In this document: piece by piece, positions 9,316-19,537 of the stretch
How positions within the stretch are numbered: position 1 is the stretch's first letter
How the letters are laid out: every line of letters starts with the position of its first letter
Source: Adhaeribacter arboris
GTDB lineage: Bacteria > Bacteroidota > Bacteroidia > Cytophagales > Hymenobacteraceae
Reading direction: 5' to 3'
Length of the DNA stretch: 64,000 bases
Assembly: GCF_003023845.1 (NCBI RefSeq)
Contig: NZ_PYFT01000001.1
Coordinates: 868,001-932,000 of the forward strand
Made by a program: the position numbers and the translations under genes
The notes under the pieces: model-generated
What the model was told of the DNA's origin: nothing
Seen by the model: the letters and a program-made list of their open reading frames with translations, nothing else
The model's database searches: none

Positions 9316-11559
9316 ATGGAAAAGGATTTCTTCTTCGATCAGAAAAAAAATGATCCTATTAGCCGGGTAGATGGCAGAGCCAAAGTAACCGGCACTGCTA
9401 CTTATGCGGCGGAACACAAAGTACCTAACCTAGCCTACGGATTTCTGGTGGGCAGCACTATTGCTAAAGGCCACATTAAAAGCTTGGATACTAAAAGTGC
9501 CGAAAGGTCATCTGGGGTATTAGCCGTTATCACGCACGTAAATGCGCCTAAAATTCCCGGCTATCAAACCGGGAAAGATCCCTCTAAACCCCAAACGGCC
9601 GGACAACCGCTTCGCATTTTCTATAACAGCGAAATATTTTACTACGACCAACCTATTGCCCTGGTCATTGCGGATACCTACGAACGGGTACTGGATGCCG
9701 CCAAATTGGTGAAAGCTCAGTACGAGAAAGAGGTTCACCAGACAGAATTAGAAAAGAATCTGGGTAAAGCCAGAATTCCATCTGGACCCCGAAAAGAAGA
9801 TTATAAACGCGGAGAAGCGGAGGGGTATAAAAACGCGGCAATTAAAATTGAGCAGGAATACTACCATCCCGTGGAAGTGCATAACCCCATGGAACTTGGG
9901 AGCATTATTGCGCGGTGGGAAGGTCCGGATAAAGTAACGGTTTATACCAAAACCCAAGGTGTAGAAGCTACTAAAAAGTCTATCCAGGATGCTTTTAAAT
10001 TAACTCCGGAAAACGTTACGGTGCAAGCGGAGCATGTTGGCGGTGCTTTTGGGATGGCGTTGCGCACCTGGCCCTATGAAATTGCCGCTATTATGGGGGC
10101 TCAGAAAATAGGCAGACCCCTGAAACTGGTCTTACACCGGGAGCAGATGTTTACCAACGTGGGCTATCGCCCAGAAACCATCCAGAAAATAAGTATGGGC
10201 GCTACCGCCGATGGGAGACTAGTAGGAATAACCCACGAAGCAACGGCTAACACTTCCGCTTACGAAGAATTTACCGAAGCTACCGTAAATATTACCCAGT
10301 TTATGTATGCCTGCCCGAATGTGACCACCCGTTACCGGATTGTACCGTTAAACTTTTGTACACCTATCTGGATGCGCGGACCCGGCGAAGCCACGGGCGC
10401 TTTTGCCCTGGAGTCCGCGATGGACGAACTAGCCTATAAATTAAAAATAGATCCCATTGAGTTTCGCTTGCGCAACCATGCCGATATCGATCCGGAGCAC
10501 AACCGGCCCTGGTCCAGTAAACATCTGAAAGAGTGTTACCAAATGGGAGCCGAAAAAATTGGCTGGAAAGACCGCAAACTGGAACCCAGAACGGTGAAGG
10601 ACGGCGACTGGCTCGTTGGGTATGGCATGGGTATCGGCTCTTTTGGCGCGATGCGCTGGGTGGCTACCGTGAAAGGAAGATTGCAACCAGATGGCACACT
10701 GCTCTTACAATGTTCGGTAAACGATATGGGACCGGGCACCGCTACCATGATGACGGCCATAGCCTCGGAAGCAATGGGCTTAACCCCGGATAAAATTACG
10801 GTGCAAATGGGAAACACCCAGTTGCCACCCGGACCAACGCAAGGTGGTTCCAACGTTACTTCTACGGTAGGTTCGGCCGTTCACGATGTTTGCGCCGGGT
10901 TGAAAATACAAATTGCCGCCCTGGCCAGTAAAGAAAATTCGGTATTCCGAAAAGGGAAAAATCCCGAGGTAAAAGCCGAAGACCTTATCTTCTCCGGCGA
11001 CGGTATTGCCTTAAAGAAAAATGCTGCCGTTAAAGTAACGTACAGCGACTTGTTCCAACAAAACAATTTGCCGGCTCTGGAACTTACCAAAGAATCCAAA
11101 GGACAGGAACAACCATATTCTATGTATTCGTTCTCCATGCACTTTGTAAAACTGCGGGTGCATCCCGCCACTGGTCGGCTTAAAATTGACCATGTGGTTT
11201 CCTGCGCGGATGCGGGTACTATTATCAGCCCGAAAACCGCAGCCAGCCAAATGATCGGCGGCGCAGTGGGCGGGATTGGTATGGCCTTAATGGAAGATTT
11301 AGTGGTGGATCATCGCTTCGGCCGGCCCATTAACAACAACCTAGCCGATTACCACGTGCCGGTAAATGCCGATATTCCGAAGGTAGATGTTTTGTTCGTG
11401 AATAAAAAAGATCCCTTTACCAACCCGATGGGTTCCAAAGGCTTGGGCGAAATTGCCTTAGTGGGCGTGGCGCCAGCCGTTGCCAATGCCGTGTTTAATG
11501 CCACCGGCAAGCGCATCCGGTCCTTACCTATTACTCCGGATAAGTTGATAGAAGCTTAA
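9316..11559 (+). CDS. paoC: Aldehyde oxidoreductase molybdopterin subunit, PaoC-like
   Basis: The catalytic large subunit (747 residues) that binds the molybdenum cofactor and performs the hydroxylation. The family fold is recognisable from the N-terminal Ald_Xan_dh domain (DGRAKVTGTATYAAEH) through the HVGGAFGMALRTWPYE segment and GPGEATGAFALE. The essential general base is present: Glu712 in MGSKGLGEIALVG. It has no leader peptide, in line with co-export with PaoA. No XdhC/PaoD-type cofactor insertion factor and no cofactor synthesis gene lie in the window, so maturation proteins must be encoded elsewhere. It is the last gene of the operon; a good terminator hairpin follows at 11683. Confidence 0.93.
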   Translation: MEKDFFFDQKKNDPISRVDGRAKVTGTATYAAEHKVPNLAYGFLVGSTIAKGHIKSLDTKSAERSSGVLAVITHVNAPKIPGYQTGKDPSKPQTAGQPLRIFYNSEIFYYDQPIALVIADTYERVLDAAKLVKAQYEKEVHQTELEKNLGKARIPSGPRKEDYKRGEAEGYKNAAIKIEQEYYHPVEVHNPMELGSIIARWEGPDKVTVYTKTQGVEATKKSIQDAFKLTPENVTVQAEHVGGAFGMALRTWPYEIAAIMGAQKIGRPLKLVLHREQMFTNVGYRPETIQKISMGATADGRLVGITHEATANTSAYEEFTEATVNITQFMYACPNVTTRYRIVPLNFCTPIWMRGPGEATGAFALESAMDELAYKLKIDPIEFRLRNHADIDPEHNRPWSSKHLKECYQMGAEKIGWKDRKLEPRTVKDGDWLVGYGMGIGSFGAMRWVATVKGRLQPDGTLLLQCSVNDMGPGTATMMTAIASEAMGLTPDKITVQMGNTQLPPGPTQGGSNVTSTVGSAVHDVCAGLKIQIAALASKENSVFRKGKNPEVKAEDLIFSGDGIALKKNAAVKVTYSDLFQQNNLPALELTKESKGQEQPYSMYSFSMHFVKLRVHPATGRLKIDHVVSCADAGTIISPKTAASQMIGGAVGGIGMALMEDLVVDHRFGRPINNNLADYHVPVNADIPKVDVLFVNKKDPFTNPMGSKGLGEIALVGVAPAVANAVFNATGKRIRSLPITPDKLIEA

Positions 11560-11682
11560 TAAACTATATTTTTAATAAGAAGATATACCGGAAAGATAGA
11601 GTCCCGGACGAGTAGTTTTACCAATAAACTCAAAATTGAATTTTTAAGATATACTTTCTCAGAGAGGAACGTAATCTTGACG

Positions 11683-11717
11683 ACAACAAAGACCTGAAAT
11701 TCCAGGTCTTTTTGTTG
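11683..11717 (+). terminator. Rho-independent terminator after paoC
   Basis: CAACAAAGACCTG and CAGGTCTTTTTGTTG form a long stem around AAATTC, with T-residues in the descending arm. It lies 124 bases after the paoC stop codon, with no gene between. Confidence 0.8.
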
Positions 11718-12605
11718 CTCCACTTTTTAAAATAATGTTATCCCCAATCGTATGGAGTGGTTTCCGTAAAGTATTCTAAAAAGAAGCAAACCCGGTAAGT
11801 TTTGAAAAACATAATTGTCCGATACCCAGGTCTAAATCAAGTAGAATATAACCTTTCCTAATTTTTCGAGCCCTTCTGGAAGGATCTAACCCGTATACAA
11901 AGAGAACCGGGGAGCCGAAACACCCTTTATTACCAGCTACTACCCAATTTTTCTCCGACGATCTCAGGTATGTTCAGCATTCACTGTTTCTGGTTTTAGT
12001 ACAGTTAGCAAATTACAAGGTGGACACACGTTAAGGACTGACGACCCAATGTGTTCTTGTACTATGTGGCCAATCAACCAAGCTCCTCTTATTTTCAAGG
12101 TAAGTATTTTATAATATTTTTAGAAATACCCGGTAACAATTGGGCGATTTGCTGGATTTATTAATGATATGGGGGCGTATCGTCGGCTCGGATATAATAG
12201 AAGAATGGTCAGGGTAGAAGTAAACTTTTACTCCTTTAGAATAAGCTTCCCTTTAAAAAGGCCTTATTATTTGTTTGCCTCTGATTTACTTACCGGTTCC
12301 ATTTATGTCTAAATAATTAGAATACCGGGCTTATTCCTTTACCCGGTAATGAGTACTGGAACTATGGAAGTAAAGGATTAACCAAGTAAATTATTAATGC
12401 TAAATACAGCTATATACATTCATCCCAATCTAAATATATAAGATTAGGAATACTAAAAATACCCAATTTTAGGTATATGATGAAGTTTAGCAACTGTATA
12501 CATTTACGAATTCCCCTCCTGACCTTCATTGGAAAATGATGGTTCAGTTACTTTTTCCAAGGCTTTTAATTTTACCTATTTGTTTCTATTTCTACTTGCC
12601 ACTCT
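11718..12605. other. Intergenic region, no supported gene
   Basis: Nearly 900 bases without a frame that looks coding on either strand. Short AT-rich tracts lie near 12360-12480. No RNA gene or repeat is recognised. The promoter of the long repeat protein should lie near its right end. Confidence 0.5.
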
Positions 12606-15600
12606 ATGAAATTACCTCTAACTCCTGATTACCCGCTGCAACCAATTCCGGGATTTAACCATTGGCAAATTAAGCTGGGCATTTTTTTGCTGCTTTATTG
12701 TATTTTGGTAAATCAAAGTTTTGCGCAAACTAAAATTTGGGATAAAACCATTGGCGGTAAATCCAATGAACAGCTAACCTACGCGCAGCAAACCAGCGAC
12801 GGGGGCTACATTCTCGGGGGTACTTCCCAATCCGGCATTAACGGCGATAAAACCACCGCCTCAAAAGGTGGTCAGGATTATTGGATCGTTAAGCTAAAAG
12901 CCGATGGCACTAAAACCTGGGATAAGACTTTTGGCGGTAACAAGAATGATTTATTAACCTCGTTACAACAAACAAAAGATGGCGGCTATATTCTGGGTGG
13001 CTTTTCACTTTCCGGGAAAAGCGGCGACAAATCGGAAGCCAGTCGGGATAATTTAAAAAATATTGAATTTAATAGAGGTGACTATTGGATTATAAAGCTA
13101 AATGCGGACGGTACCAAGGTATGGGATAAAACGATTGGAGGCGATAGTAGAGATGAATTTAGTTCACTACAGCAGACCAGCGATGGCGGCTATGTTCTGG
13201 GGGGAAGTTCTTTATCCAGCAACAGCGGCGACAAATCAGAATCTAATAAAGGATTATACGATTATTGGGTGGTGAAGTTAAAGGCCGATGGTACCAAGGT
13301 GTGGGATAATACGATTGGGGGTAACCGCTTTGATAAGTTAAATTCCGTGCAGCAAACCAGCGATGGCGGCTACATTGTGGGCGGCTCATCCGAGTCTAAT
13401 ATTAGCGGCGATAAAACCGAGAACAATAAAGAAGTTTTACATTATTACTCCGCAGATTATTGGATTGTAAAGTTAACCTCGGACGGTACGAAAGCTTGGG
13501 ATAAAACCTTGGGCGGGGAAAATAATGATGAATTGCGTTCTTTGCAACAAACAAAAGATGGCTACGTTTTAGGCGGTTCTTCCAACTCCGATAGTAGCGG
13601 CGATAAAACCGAGCATAGAAAAGGAGGTACAGATGGTGGCGGTAATATCACTAATGATTATTGGGTGGTAAAGATAAAAGCGAACGGCAATAAAGTCTGG
13701 GACAAAACCATTGGCGGTAATAATAACGATGTTTTAACCTCGCTCCAACAAACCAGCGACGGCGGCTACCTACTCGGTGGCTCCTCCGATTCGGGTAGTA
13801 GCGGGGATAAAACCGAAGAGTTCCAGAAAACGGATGAATTTTATGATCCAAACGATTTTTGGGTAGTAAAAATAGCGGCGACTGGCGCCAAAGTTTGGGA
13901 TAAAACCTTGGGCGGGAACGCCGGGGATTATTTATCTTCCTTGCAACAAACCAGCGATGGCAACTATATTCTGGGCGGTTCCTCTAATTCGGGCAAAAGC
14001 GGCGATAAAAGCCAGGCGAAACTCGGTGAATGTACCTCTACTATTTGTACTTCTGATTATTGGGTAGTAAAATTAGATAATAGCGGTAAAAACCTGAATC
14101 AGAATATTACTTTCGTGCCTATTATCTATAAAACCTACGGTGATGCGCCTTTCACCATTTCTGCTACAGCTAGTTCCGGCTTATCCGTTACTTTCAGCAT
14201 TGTGTCTGGCCCGGCTACCGTAAAAGGTAATATTGTTACCTTAACGGGAGCAGGTAAAGTTACGGTAAAAGCCCGCCAAGCCGGGAATGATACTTATAAA
14301 TCAGCGGAAGCCACACAAACCTTTTTGGTGATGGAGAAATCGTTAGTGCGGAAAGGTTGGGAAAAGGCCTTTGGGGGTAAATATGAGGATAGACTTACCG
14401 CTATGATTGCCACCTTTGATGGCGGCTATTTAGTGGGGGGTACTTCCAACTCGGGTAAGTCCGGCGACAAGAGCAATCCCGGTCAGCCCTACACAAAAGA
14501 TTACTGGATTATAAAAACCGACCAGCAAGGTAATAAGCTGTGGGATAAAAGTTACGGCGGAACCCATCAAGATAAATTGGCCGCTATTGTTGCTACCCCC
14601 GACGGCGGGTACCTGCTGGGGGGCACTTCCGAATCAGGTATTTCCGGCGATAAAACCGAAGCCGTTCGGGGCGACGCCGATTATTGGGTCGTAAAAATAG
14701 ATGCGGATGGCAACAAGCAATGGGATAAAACTTTCGGCGGAGCGAAGGAAGATATTTTTACTGCTCTGATAGCTACGCCCGACGGCGGGTACCTGCTGGG
14801 GGGCACTTCTGAATCTGGTATTTCCGGCGATAAAACCGAAGCCATACGGGGCGGATTAGATTATTGGGTAGTTAAACTGGATGGTACCGGTAAAAAACTC
14901 TGGGATAAAACGTTTGGGGGGATTGGCGTAGATAATTTGGCCGCTTTGGCGGTTGGAGCCAACGGCGACTATTTGCTTGGCGGTTCTTCCGTTTCGGGCT
15001 ACAGTGGCGATAAAACCCAAGCCAAACGGGCTCTTAACGATTTTTGGGTTGTACGCATCAACGCAACTGGCACCAAAGTATGGGACAGAGCTTATGGCGG
15101 TATTAAAGGCACTTACACCGATCCTTGGTGTACTACTGGCTGTAATGTAACTACTTATGGCGAATCGGTGCTTTCGGGGCTAATTACCACACCGGACGGT
15201 GGATTTTTACTAGGCGGTACTTCTACGGCAGAACCAGGAGCTGAAAAAAGTGAAGATAATTTGAGTGATAAGTACACCAACCTTAGAAAATATTGGGTAG
15301 TGAAGATAAACGACCAGGGTAAAAAAGAGTGGGATAAAACCTACGTGGGGGGGCTTACGGAATCTACTTTGAAATTTGTGGATAGTACCTATACTATTTA
15401 TGGCGGTAGTGCTAACCTTAGATCTCTTATTTCTGCCCCGGATGGCGGTTTCTTATTGGCCGGTGATTCCGATTATGGAAAAGGTGCTGACAAAAGTGAA
15501 GATGTCCGGGTAAAGGATTATGAATTTGTGGATTACTGGGCAGTGAAAATTGATGCCCAAGGTGTTAAAAAGTGGGACAAAACTTTGGGTGGCTTTAATT

Positions 15601-17360
15601 ACGATTTTCTAGCCGCGGCTGTTACTAGTTCAACGGGGGGCTATTTGTTAGGCGGCTCTTCCGAATCCGGTATCGGCGGGGATAAAAGCGAGGCTCTCCG
15701 GGATTCAACCAATATAAATTTTGAATTTTGGCCCACGGATTATTGGGTAGTAGAAATAAAAGACGAAACTTCCTTAAATAACTCCGCCTGGGATAGGCGC
15801 TACGGTGGTTCCGGCTACGATGTGTTAACTTCCTTTATTAAGACAGCCGATGGCGGCTACTTGTCCGCTGGCTATTCTCCGTCTGGCATTAGCGGGGATA
15901 AAACGCAAGCGAGCCGGGGCAAGAACGATTACTGGATGGTAAAATCAGATAAAAACGGCAAAAAGATTTGGGATAAACGGTATGGCGGGGGCGGCGATGA
16001 TTACCTAAATCGGGTAATTCAAACGCAGGATGGTGGTTATCTGCTCGCTGGCTCCTCGCTCTCGGGTATTAGTGGCGACAAGAGCCAGGCCAGCCGCGGC
16101 GATCGGGATTACTGGATTGTGAAGATTAGCGGCACCGGGGTAAAACAATGGGATAAGCGCTACGGCGGCAGCGGTTACGACGAACTCAAAAAAGTAATTC
16201 AACTTTCTACCGGTGACTATATTTTAGCCGGTTACAGCAACTCCCCGGTTAGCGGCGACAAAAGTCAGGGTAACCAAGGGGGCTATGATTATTGGCTGGT
16301 AAAAATAAGTAATACCGGCACCAAGATTTGGGATAAACGCTATGGGGGCAATTTAAACGATGCGCTCACGGGTATTGTGCAAACTTCAGGGGGCGGATTT
16401 TTATTAGGCGGCAGTTCCACCTCGGCTGGCAACGGCGAAAAAAGCGAGGAAAGCCGGGGTGGCAAAGATTTCTGGTTGATCAGCGTAAATAAAAATGGCG
16501 CGAAGCTTTGGGATAAAACGTATGGCGGCGCCGGCGAAGACGAAGCTTATTCCTTGGGCCGCAGTGGCAGCAGCGATTACTTTATCTCGGGTTCGAGCGA
16601 TTCACCGGCGGGCAGCGATAAAACCCGCGGCAGCCAAGGGCTGAAAGATTTCTGGTTCCTTAAAATAAACAATAAAGGCGTTAAAATATGGGATAAGCGG
16701 TTTGGAAGTAACTTTGACGACGAAGCTAAGGCCAGTATCCAAACCCAGGATGGCGGGTATTTACTGGCCGGTATTTCGGCTTCCAGCATGGGCGGCAATA
16801 AAAGCCAAAACAGCCAGGGAGGCTTTGATTACTGGATCGTTAAAACCGATAAAGACGGCATGTACCAGTGGGACAAACGTTTTGGGGGCAGCAGTGTGGA
16901 TGACCTGAGGGCCGTTATTCAAACGCCGGATGGTGGTTACTTGCTGGCCGGTAAATCACTTTCGGGTGCCAGCGGCGATAGAACGCAGCCTAGTCAGGGC
17001 GAATACGATTACTGGGTGGTGAAAGTAGCGCCGGAAACTTCTCCCCTCCTTGCTGCCAGAGAAGCTACCGAGGTAACCCTACCAACAGAAATATCCGGCT
17101 TAAAACAGCTTCAAGCGTATCCAAATCCGTTCAGCGAAAAGGTAACCGTGAGCTTTACTTTACCGCAAACGCAACCTGCCAGTGTAAAGGTGTACGACAA
17201 CCAAGGCCGGGAAATTACTACTTTGTTCCAGGGCGAAGCAAAAGCAAAGAAAACCTACCAGGTAAAATGGCAAGCACAAAATAAAGCGACAGGGTTGTAT
17301 TTCCTCCAATTGCAAACCCCAACTATTCAACAGCAGCAAAAAATTCTCTTAACTAAATAA
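12606..17360 (+). CDS. Giant secreted WDK-repeat protein with T9SS sorting domain
   Basis: A 1584-residue secreted protein. After a basic N-terminus and a hydrophobic signal (about residues 24-40) come 21 degenerate repeats of roughly 60-80 residues. Each follows the plan WDKTxGG..xD..L..xQQTxDGGYxLGGxSxSGxSGDK......DYWxVKL. Seven repeats precede an Ig/MBG-like spacer (about residues 500-580, NITFVPIIYKTYGDAPFTIS) and fourteen follow it. The pattern resembles beta-propeller-like 'delta-60'-type repeats. The end (LKQLQAYPNPFSEKVTVSF ... KILLTK) is a type A sorting domain for the type IX secretion system, so the protein should end on or outside the cell surface. An adhesive or structural role is inference; no catalytic residues are seen. 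It is flanked by long non-coding stretches and has its own terminator. Confidence 0.9.
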   Translation: MKLPLTPDYPLQPIPGFNHWQIKLGIFLLLYCILVNQSFAQTKIWDKTIGGKSNEQLTYAQQTSDGGYILGGTSQSGINGDKTTASKGGQDYWIVKLKADGTKTWDKTFGGNKNDLLTSLQQTKDGGYILGGFSLSGKSGDKSEASRDNLKNIEFNRGDYWIIKLNADGTKVWDKTIGGDSRDEFSSLQQTSDGGYVLGGSSLSSNSGDKSESNKGLYDYWVVKLKADGTKVWDNTIGGNRFDKLNSVQQTSDGGYIVGGSSESNISGDKTENNKEVLHYYSADYWIVKLTSDGTKAWDKTLGGENNDELRSLQQTKDGYVLGGSSNSDSSGDKTEHRKGGTDGGGNITNDYWVVKIKANGNKVWDKTIGGNNNDVLTSLQQTSDGGYLLGGSSDSGSSGDKTEEFQKTDEFYDPNDFWVVKIAATGAKVWDKTLGGNAGDYLSSLQQTSDGNYILGGSSNSGKSGDKSQAKLGECTSTICTSDYWVVKLDNSGKNLNQNITFVPIIYKTYGDAPFTISATASSGLSVTFSIVSGPATVKGNIVTLTGAGKVTVKARQAGNDTYKSAEATQTFLVMEKSLVRKGWEKAFGGKYEDRLTAMIATFDGGYLVGGTSNSGKSGDKSNPGQPYTKDYWIIKTDQQGNKLWDKSYGGTHQDKLAAIVATPDGGYLLGGTSESGISGDKTEAVRGDADYWVVKIDADGNKQWDKTFGGAKEDIFTALIATPDGGYLLGGTSESGISGDKTEAIRGGLDYWVVKLDGTGKKLWDKTFGGIGVDNLAALAVGANGDYLLGGSSVSGYSGDKTQAKRALNDFWVVRINATGTKVWDRAYGGIKGTYTDPWCTTGCNVTTYGESVLSGLITTPDGGFLLGGTSTAEPGAEKSEDNLSDKYTNLRKYWVVKINDQGKKEWDKTYVGGLTESTLKFVDSTYTIYGGSANLRSLISAPDGGFLLAGDSDYGKGADKSEDVRVKDYEFVDYWAVKIDAQGVKKWDKTLGGFNYDFLAAAVTSSTGGYLLGGSSESGIGGDKSEALRDSTNINFEFWPTDYWVVEIKDETSLNNSAWDRRYGGSGYDVLTSFIKTADGGYLSAGYSPSGISGDKTQASRGKNDYWMVKSDKNGKKIWDKRYGGGGDDYLNRVIQTQDGGYLLAGSSLSGISGDKSQASRGDRDYWIVKISGTGVKQWDKRYGGSGYDELKKVIQLSTGDYILAGYSNSPVSGDKSQGNQGGYDYWLVKISNTGTKIWDKRYGGNLNDALTGIVQTSGGGFLLGGSSTSAGNGEKSEESRGGKDFWLISVNKNGAKLWDKTYGGAGEDEAYSLGRSGSSDYFISGSSDSPAGSDKTRGSQGLKDFWFLKINNKGVKIWDKRFGSNFDDEAKASIQTQDGGYLLAGISASSMGGNKSQNSQGGFDYWIVKTDKDGMYQWDKRFGGSSVDDLRAVIQTPDGGYLLAGKSLSGASGDRTQPSQGEYDYWVVKVAPETSPLLAAREATEVTLPTEISGLKQLQAYPNPFSEKVTVSFTLPQTQPASVKVYDNQGREITTLFQGEAKAKKTYQVKWQAQNKATGLYFLQLQTPTIQQQQKILLTK

Positions 17361-17372
17361 GCTCCTCGCTTT

Positions 17373-17407
17373 AAAAACCGGATAGAAGAATCTCTATCCG
17401 GTTTTTT
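17373..17407 (+). terminator. Rho-independent terminator after the repeat protein
   Basis: AAAACCGGATAG and CTATCCGGTTTT form a 12-base-pair stem around a short loop, followed by a T-run. It begins 12 bases after the stop codon of the repeat protein. Confidence 0.9.
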
Positions 17408-17738
17408 TATGACTGAATTTTAATTTGAATTGGGCGTAATAATGAGAGTGAAATAATCCTTTTACGTAAAATGGTTTTAGAATTGAGTTATTTTATTAAA
17501 TAAAACATAACTAAGGCTATAATTTAGGCAAAATTACTTTCATAAAAGCCTGCATTACCCAAATGACATATTTTAAGGAGTGGCCTTGGTAAATGAATAT
17601 TCCGTCATTATAAATGCTCATCTTACTCAAGAATACACATGCTCTTTTTCTTGGTAGCATTCAGGTATTTGTTTAATTGCATAATGATTACGCGTAAAAT
17701 TTAGTATATTGAAGATCAGGAACTTTGATCTGGAATTT
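17408..17738. other. Intergenic region, no supported gene
   Basis: AT-rich sequence between the terminator and the interrupted AraC regulator. Nothing is recognised apart from presumed promoter sequence. Confidence 0.5.
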
Positions 17739-18599
17739 ATGCTCTTTTTACAAGCCGCACCCCATCTGGCTTTGCAAAGATTTATTGGTCAATATGTTTA
17801 TGTTTCCTTCAACACGGCTATTTTACCCAGCTTAAGGCAGACTTTTCTTCCTTACGATATACCCGGCATATCCTTTTTTATCGGTCCGGTATTTTTGGAA
17901 CAAACCAAAGATTATTTAACTGGACCTATAGCTGCTACTAACCTTTCCTCTCTTGCTTATTTAAATGCATTAACCACTGTTCCTATTACTTTATCTTTTA
18001 AAGAATATGCCCTCATACAAGTATTGGTGATTCCGTTTAAACCCGCAGGCTTTTCGGCTTTATTTCGGCAGAATATGGCCGAATTAACTAATTCGTTACC
18101 TGACTTTTTATTATTATCCGGCGCCTCGGAAGGTAGCCGGTTTCTAAATCAGTTGGTAGAAGCTTAAGATTTTGCTGCTCAAATAGCTATTGCCGATGAT
18201 TATTTTTTGAAAAGAATTTCTTTGCGCTATCATTCCGGCGATCAGATTAGAGAAGCCTGCCGGAGACTGATGATCACGAATGGGCAGATGACCATGACGG
18301 ACCTTGCCTATCATACCAACATGCCCTTGCGAACACTGGAACGGCAGTTTACGGAACGGGTCGGGGTTTCGCCCAAATTATTTGCGCGCTTCAAACGCTT
18401 CCATCAGGCATTAGCGCTCATGAACTACCCCAAACCCGCTACTTGGACGGATATTGCCTTGACCTGCGGGTATTACGACCAAGCGCATTTTATCAAAGAA
18501 TTCAAAACTTTCAGCAATCAATCGCCCACTACCTACTGCCCGTCAGAGTTTTTGTTGTACAATCAAATGGTACTATACCGAAATTTTATTTCTTTTTAG
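17739..18599 (+). pseudogene. AraC-family regulator interrupted by an in-frame TAA
   Basis: A transcriptional regulator of the AraC/XylS family split by one stop codon. The first part (from ATG 17739, MLFLQAAPHLALQRFIGQYV) is a ligand-binding domain of the DUF6597 type. TAA at 18165-18167 stops it after LVEA. The same frame continues without any shift (DFAAQIAIADDYFLKRISLR) into a complete C-terminal double helix-turn-helix domain (MTDLAYHTNMPLRTLERQF and WTDIALTCGYYDQAHFIKEF), ending at 18599. A single substitution would restore a roughly 286-residue protein of normal family length. A TTG at 18207 could start the DNA-binding half alone. I treat it as a recent pseudogene; readthrough or a sequencing error are the alternatives. 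Confidence 0.85.
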
Positions 18600-18818
18600 A
18601 AATGGCGTTTTTTTACAATACTTTCTTATACACCATTAGTAATTTTACTTCAAGTCAAAAGATTTTTCTGTTAAATACCTGATTTAGCATTAACTAAAAC
18701 TTAGCAGCGAAAGCATAGAATTATACTGCTCAGAGCCCTTTAGCTTCCCAACCTGCTGTTTGGCAGTAACCATTACCCTTGTCTACGCATTATTTTACCT
18801 TTTGCTATTTTTAAAACA

Positions 18819-19078
18819 ATGAAAAGACTTTCTGCAGTAAAATCACTGGGCCCCATTGTTGGCGGTTTTAGATTGTGCAACAGCGCAAACGAACGGTTCC
18901 TTAATGGCCACCTTCGGGAGGTTGCTGACTATTAGTTTTAAAACTCAACCAACAAGAACCCGGAACAGGAATTAATAAAGATAACCCAGGAACTAACCGA
19001 TGCTAGTATTCGGAGGAACCGTATTTGACCGTTATTTAACTGCTGATTACTCCTATATCAATGTTGATGGGAAAGTTA
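18819..19078 (+). pseudogene. Remnant of a DUF4440/SnoaL-like gene
   Basis: Fragments of a small NTF2-fold protein read on the plus strand. ATG at 18819 opens a short frame (MKRLSAVKSLGPIVGG) that meets stops at 18933 and 18939. The same frame resumes as NPEQELIKITQELTDASIRRN, then shifts by one base near 19010 to TVFDRYLTADYSYINVDGKV, which is the DUF4440 core pattern. The gene then breaks off at about 19078, where sequence belonging to a hydrolase on the other strand begins. Stops, a frameshift and a missing C-terminal half make it a decayed fragment. Confidence 0.65.
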
Positions 19079-19537
19079 CCCCTTCGTCTCCTCCGTACAA
19101 GGGTTTCACCGTTTCGGCATCGTGCAACCAGGCGGCCACGGTAGCTCAGCCTTTCACTCACTCTGCGCGGCGACGTTGGCCAGATAACCCGCGCTGGCAC
19201 AAATAGCGGTCAGGAAAATGTTGTTCTTGTCCACTCCCGGAACTGTTTGCAGATAAATTATAGCATTTTGGTAATCAGCAATTTTAGCGGCCGGGTTTTC
19301 CCAAAACCGGGGTTGGCCTTCGCTTTCGCCAAAGTAACGCGGGTCGATAGCGAAGGCAATAAAACCTTGCTTGGCTAATGCATTCGCGTATAAGCCGCTC
19401 ATTTGTTCTTTTACCGTGGTCCAGGAGCCACCCACTAATACGGCCGGGTACTTCTTAGTCTCCCCCCAATCCTGGGGTTTGTATAAGTGGCCCGCTAACA
19501 CTAAGCCTTCGCTGGTAAATTGAACGGCTTCTTTCAC
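19079..19537 (-). pseudogene. Truncated, frameshifted alpha/beta hydrolase (dienelactone hydrolase-like)
   Basis: The N-terminal half of an alpha/beta hydrolase of about 300 residues. It starts at 19537 (MKEAVQFTSEGLVLAGHLYK) and is intact to the nucleophile elbow (LTAICASAGYLANVAAQSE), then stops at 19154. The family sequence continues in another frame, ATVAAWLHDAETVKPLYGGD, down to about 19079. A frameshift and a stop therefore lie just past the elbow, and everything after that is missing. The lost part would include the catalytic Asp/Glu and His, so the product cannot be a working enzyme. The start overlaps the stop of the NTF2-like gene upstream by 4 bases, which shows that the pair was once an operon. 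Confidence 0.8.

Noticed and set aside
12606-17360. Repeats considered as a CRISPR-like or satellite array
   Set aside because: The periodicity is at protein level within one long frame, with diverged DNA; no CRISPR array or rRNA is present in the window.
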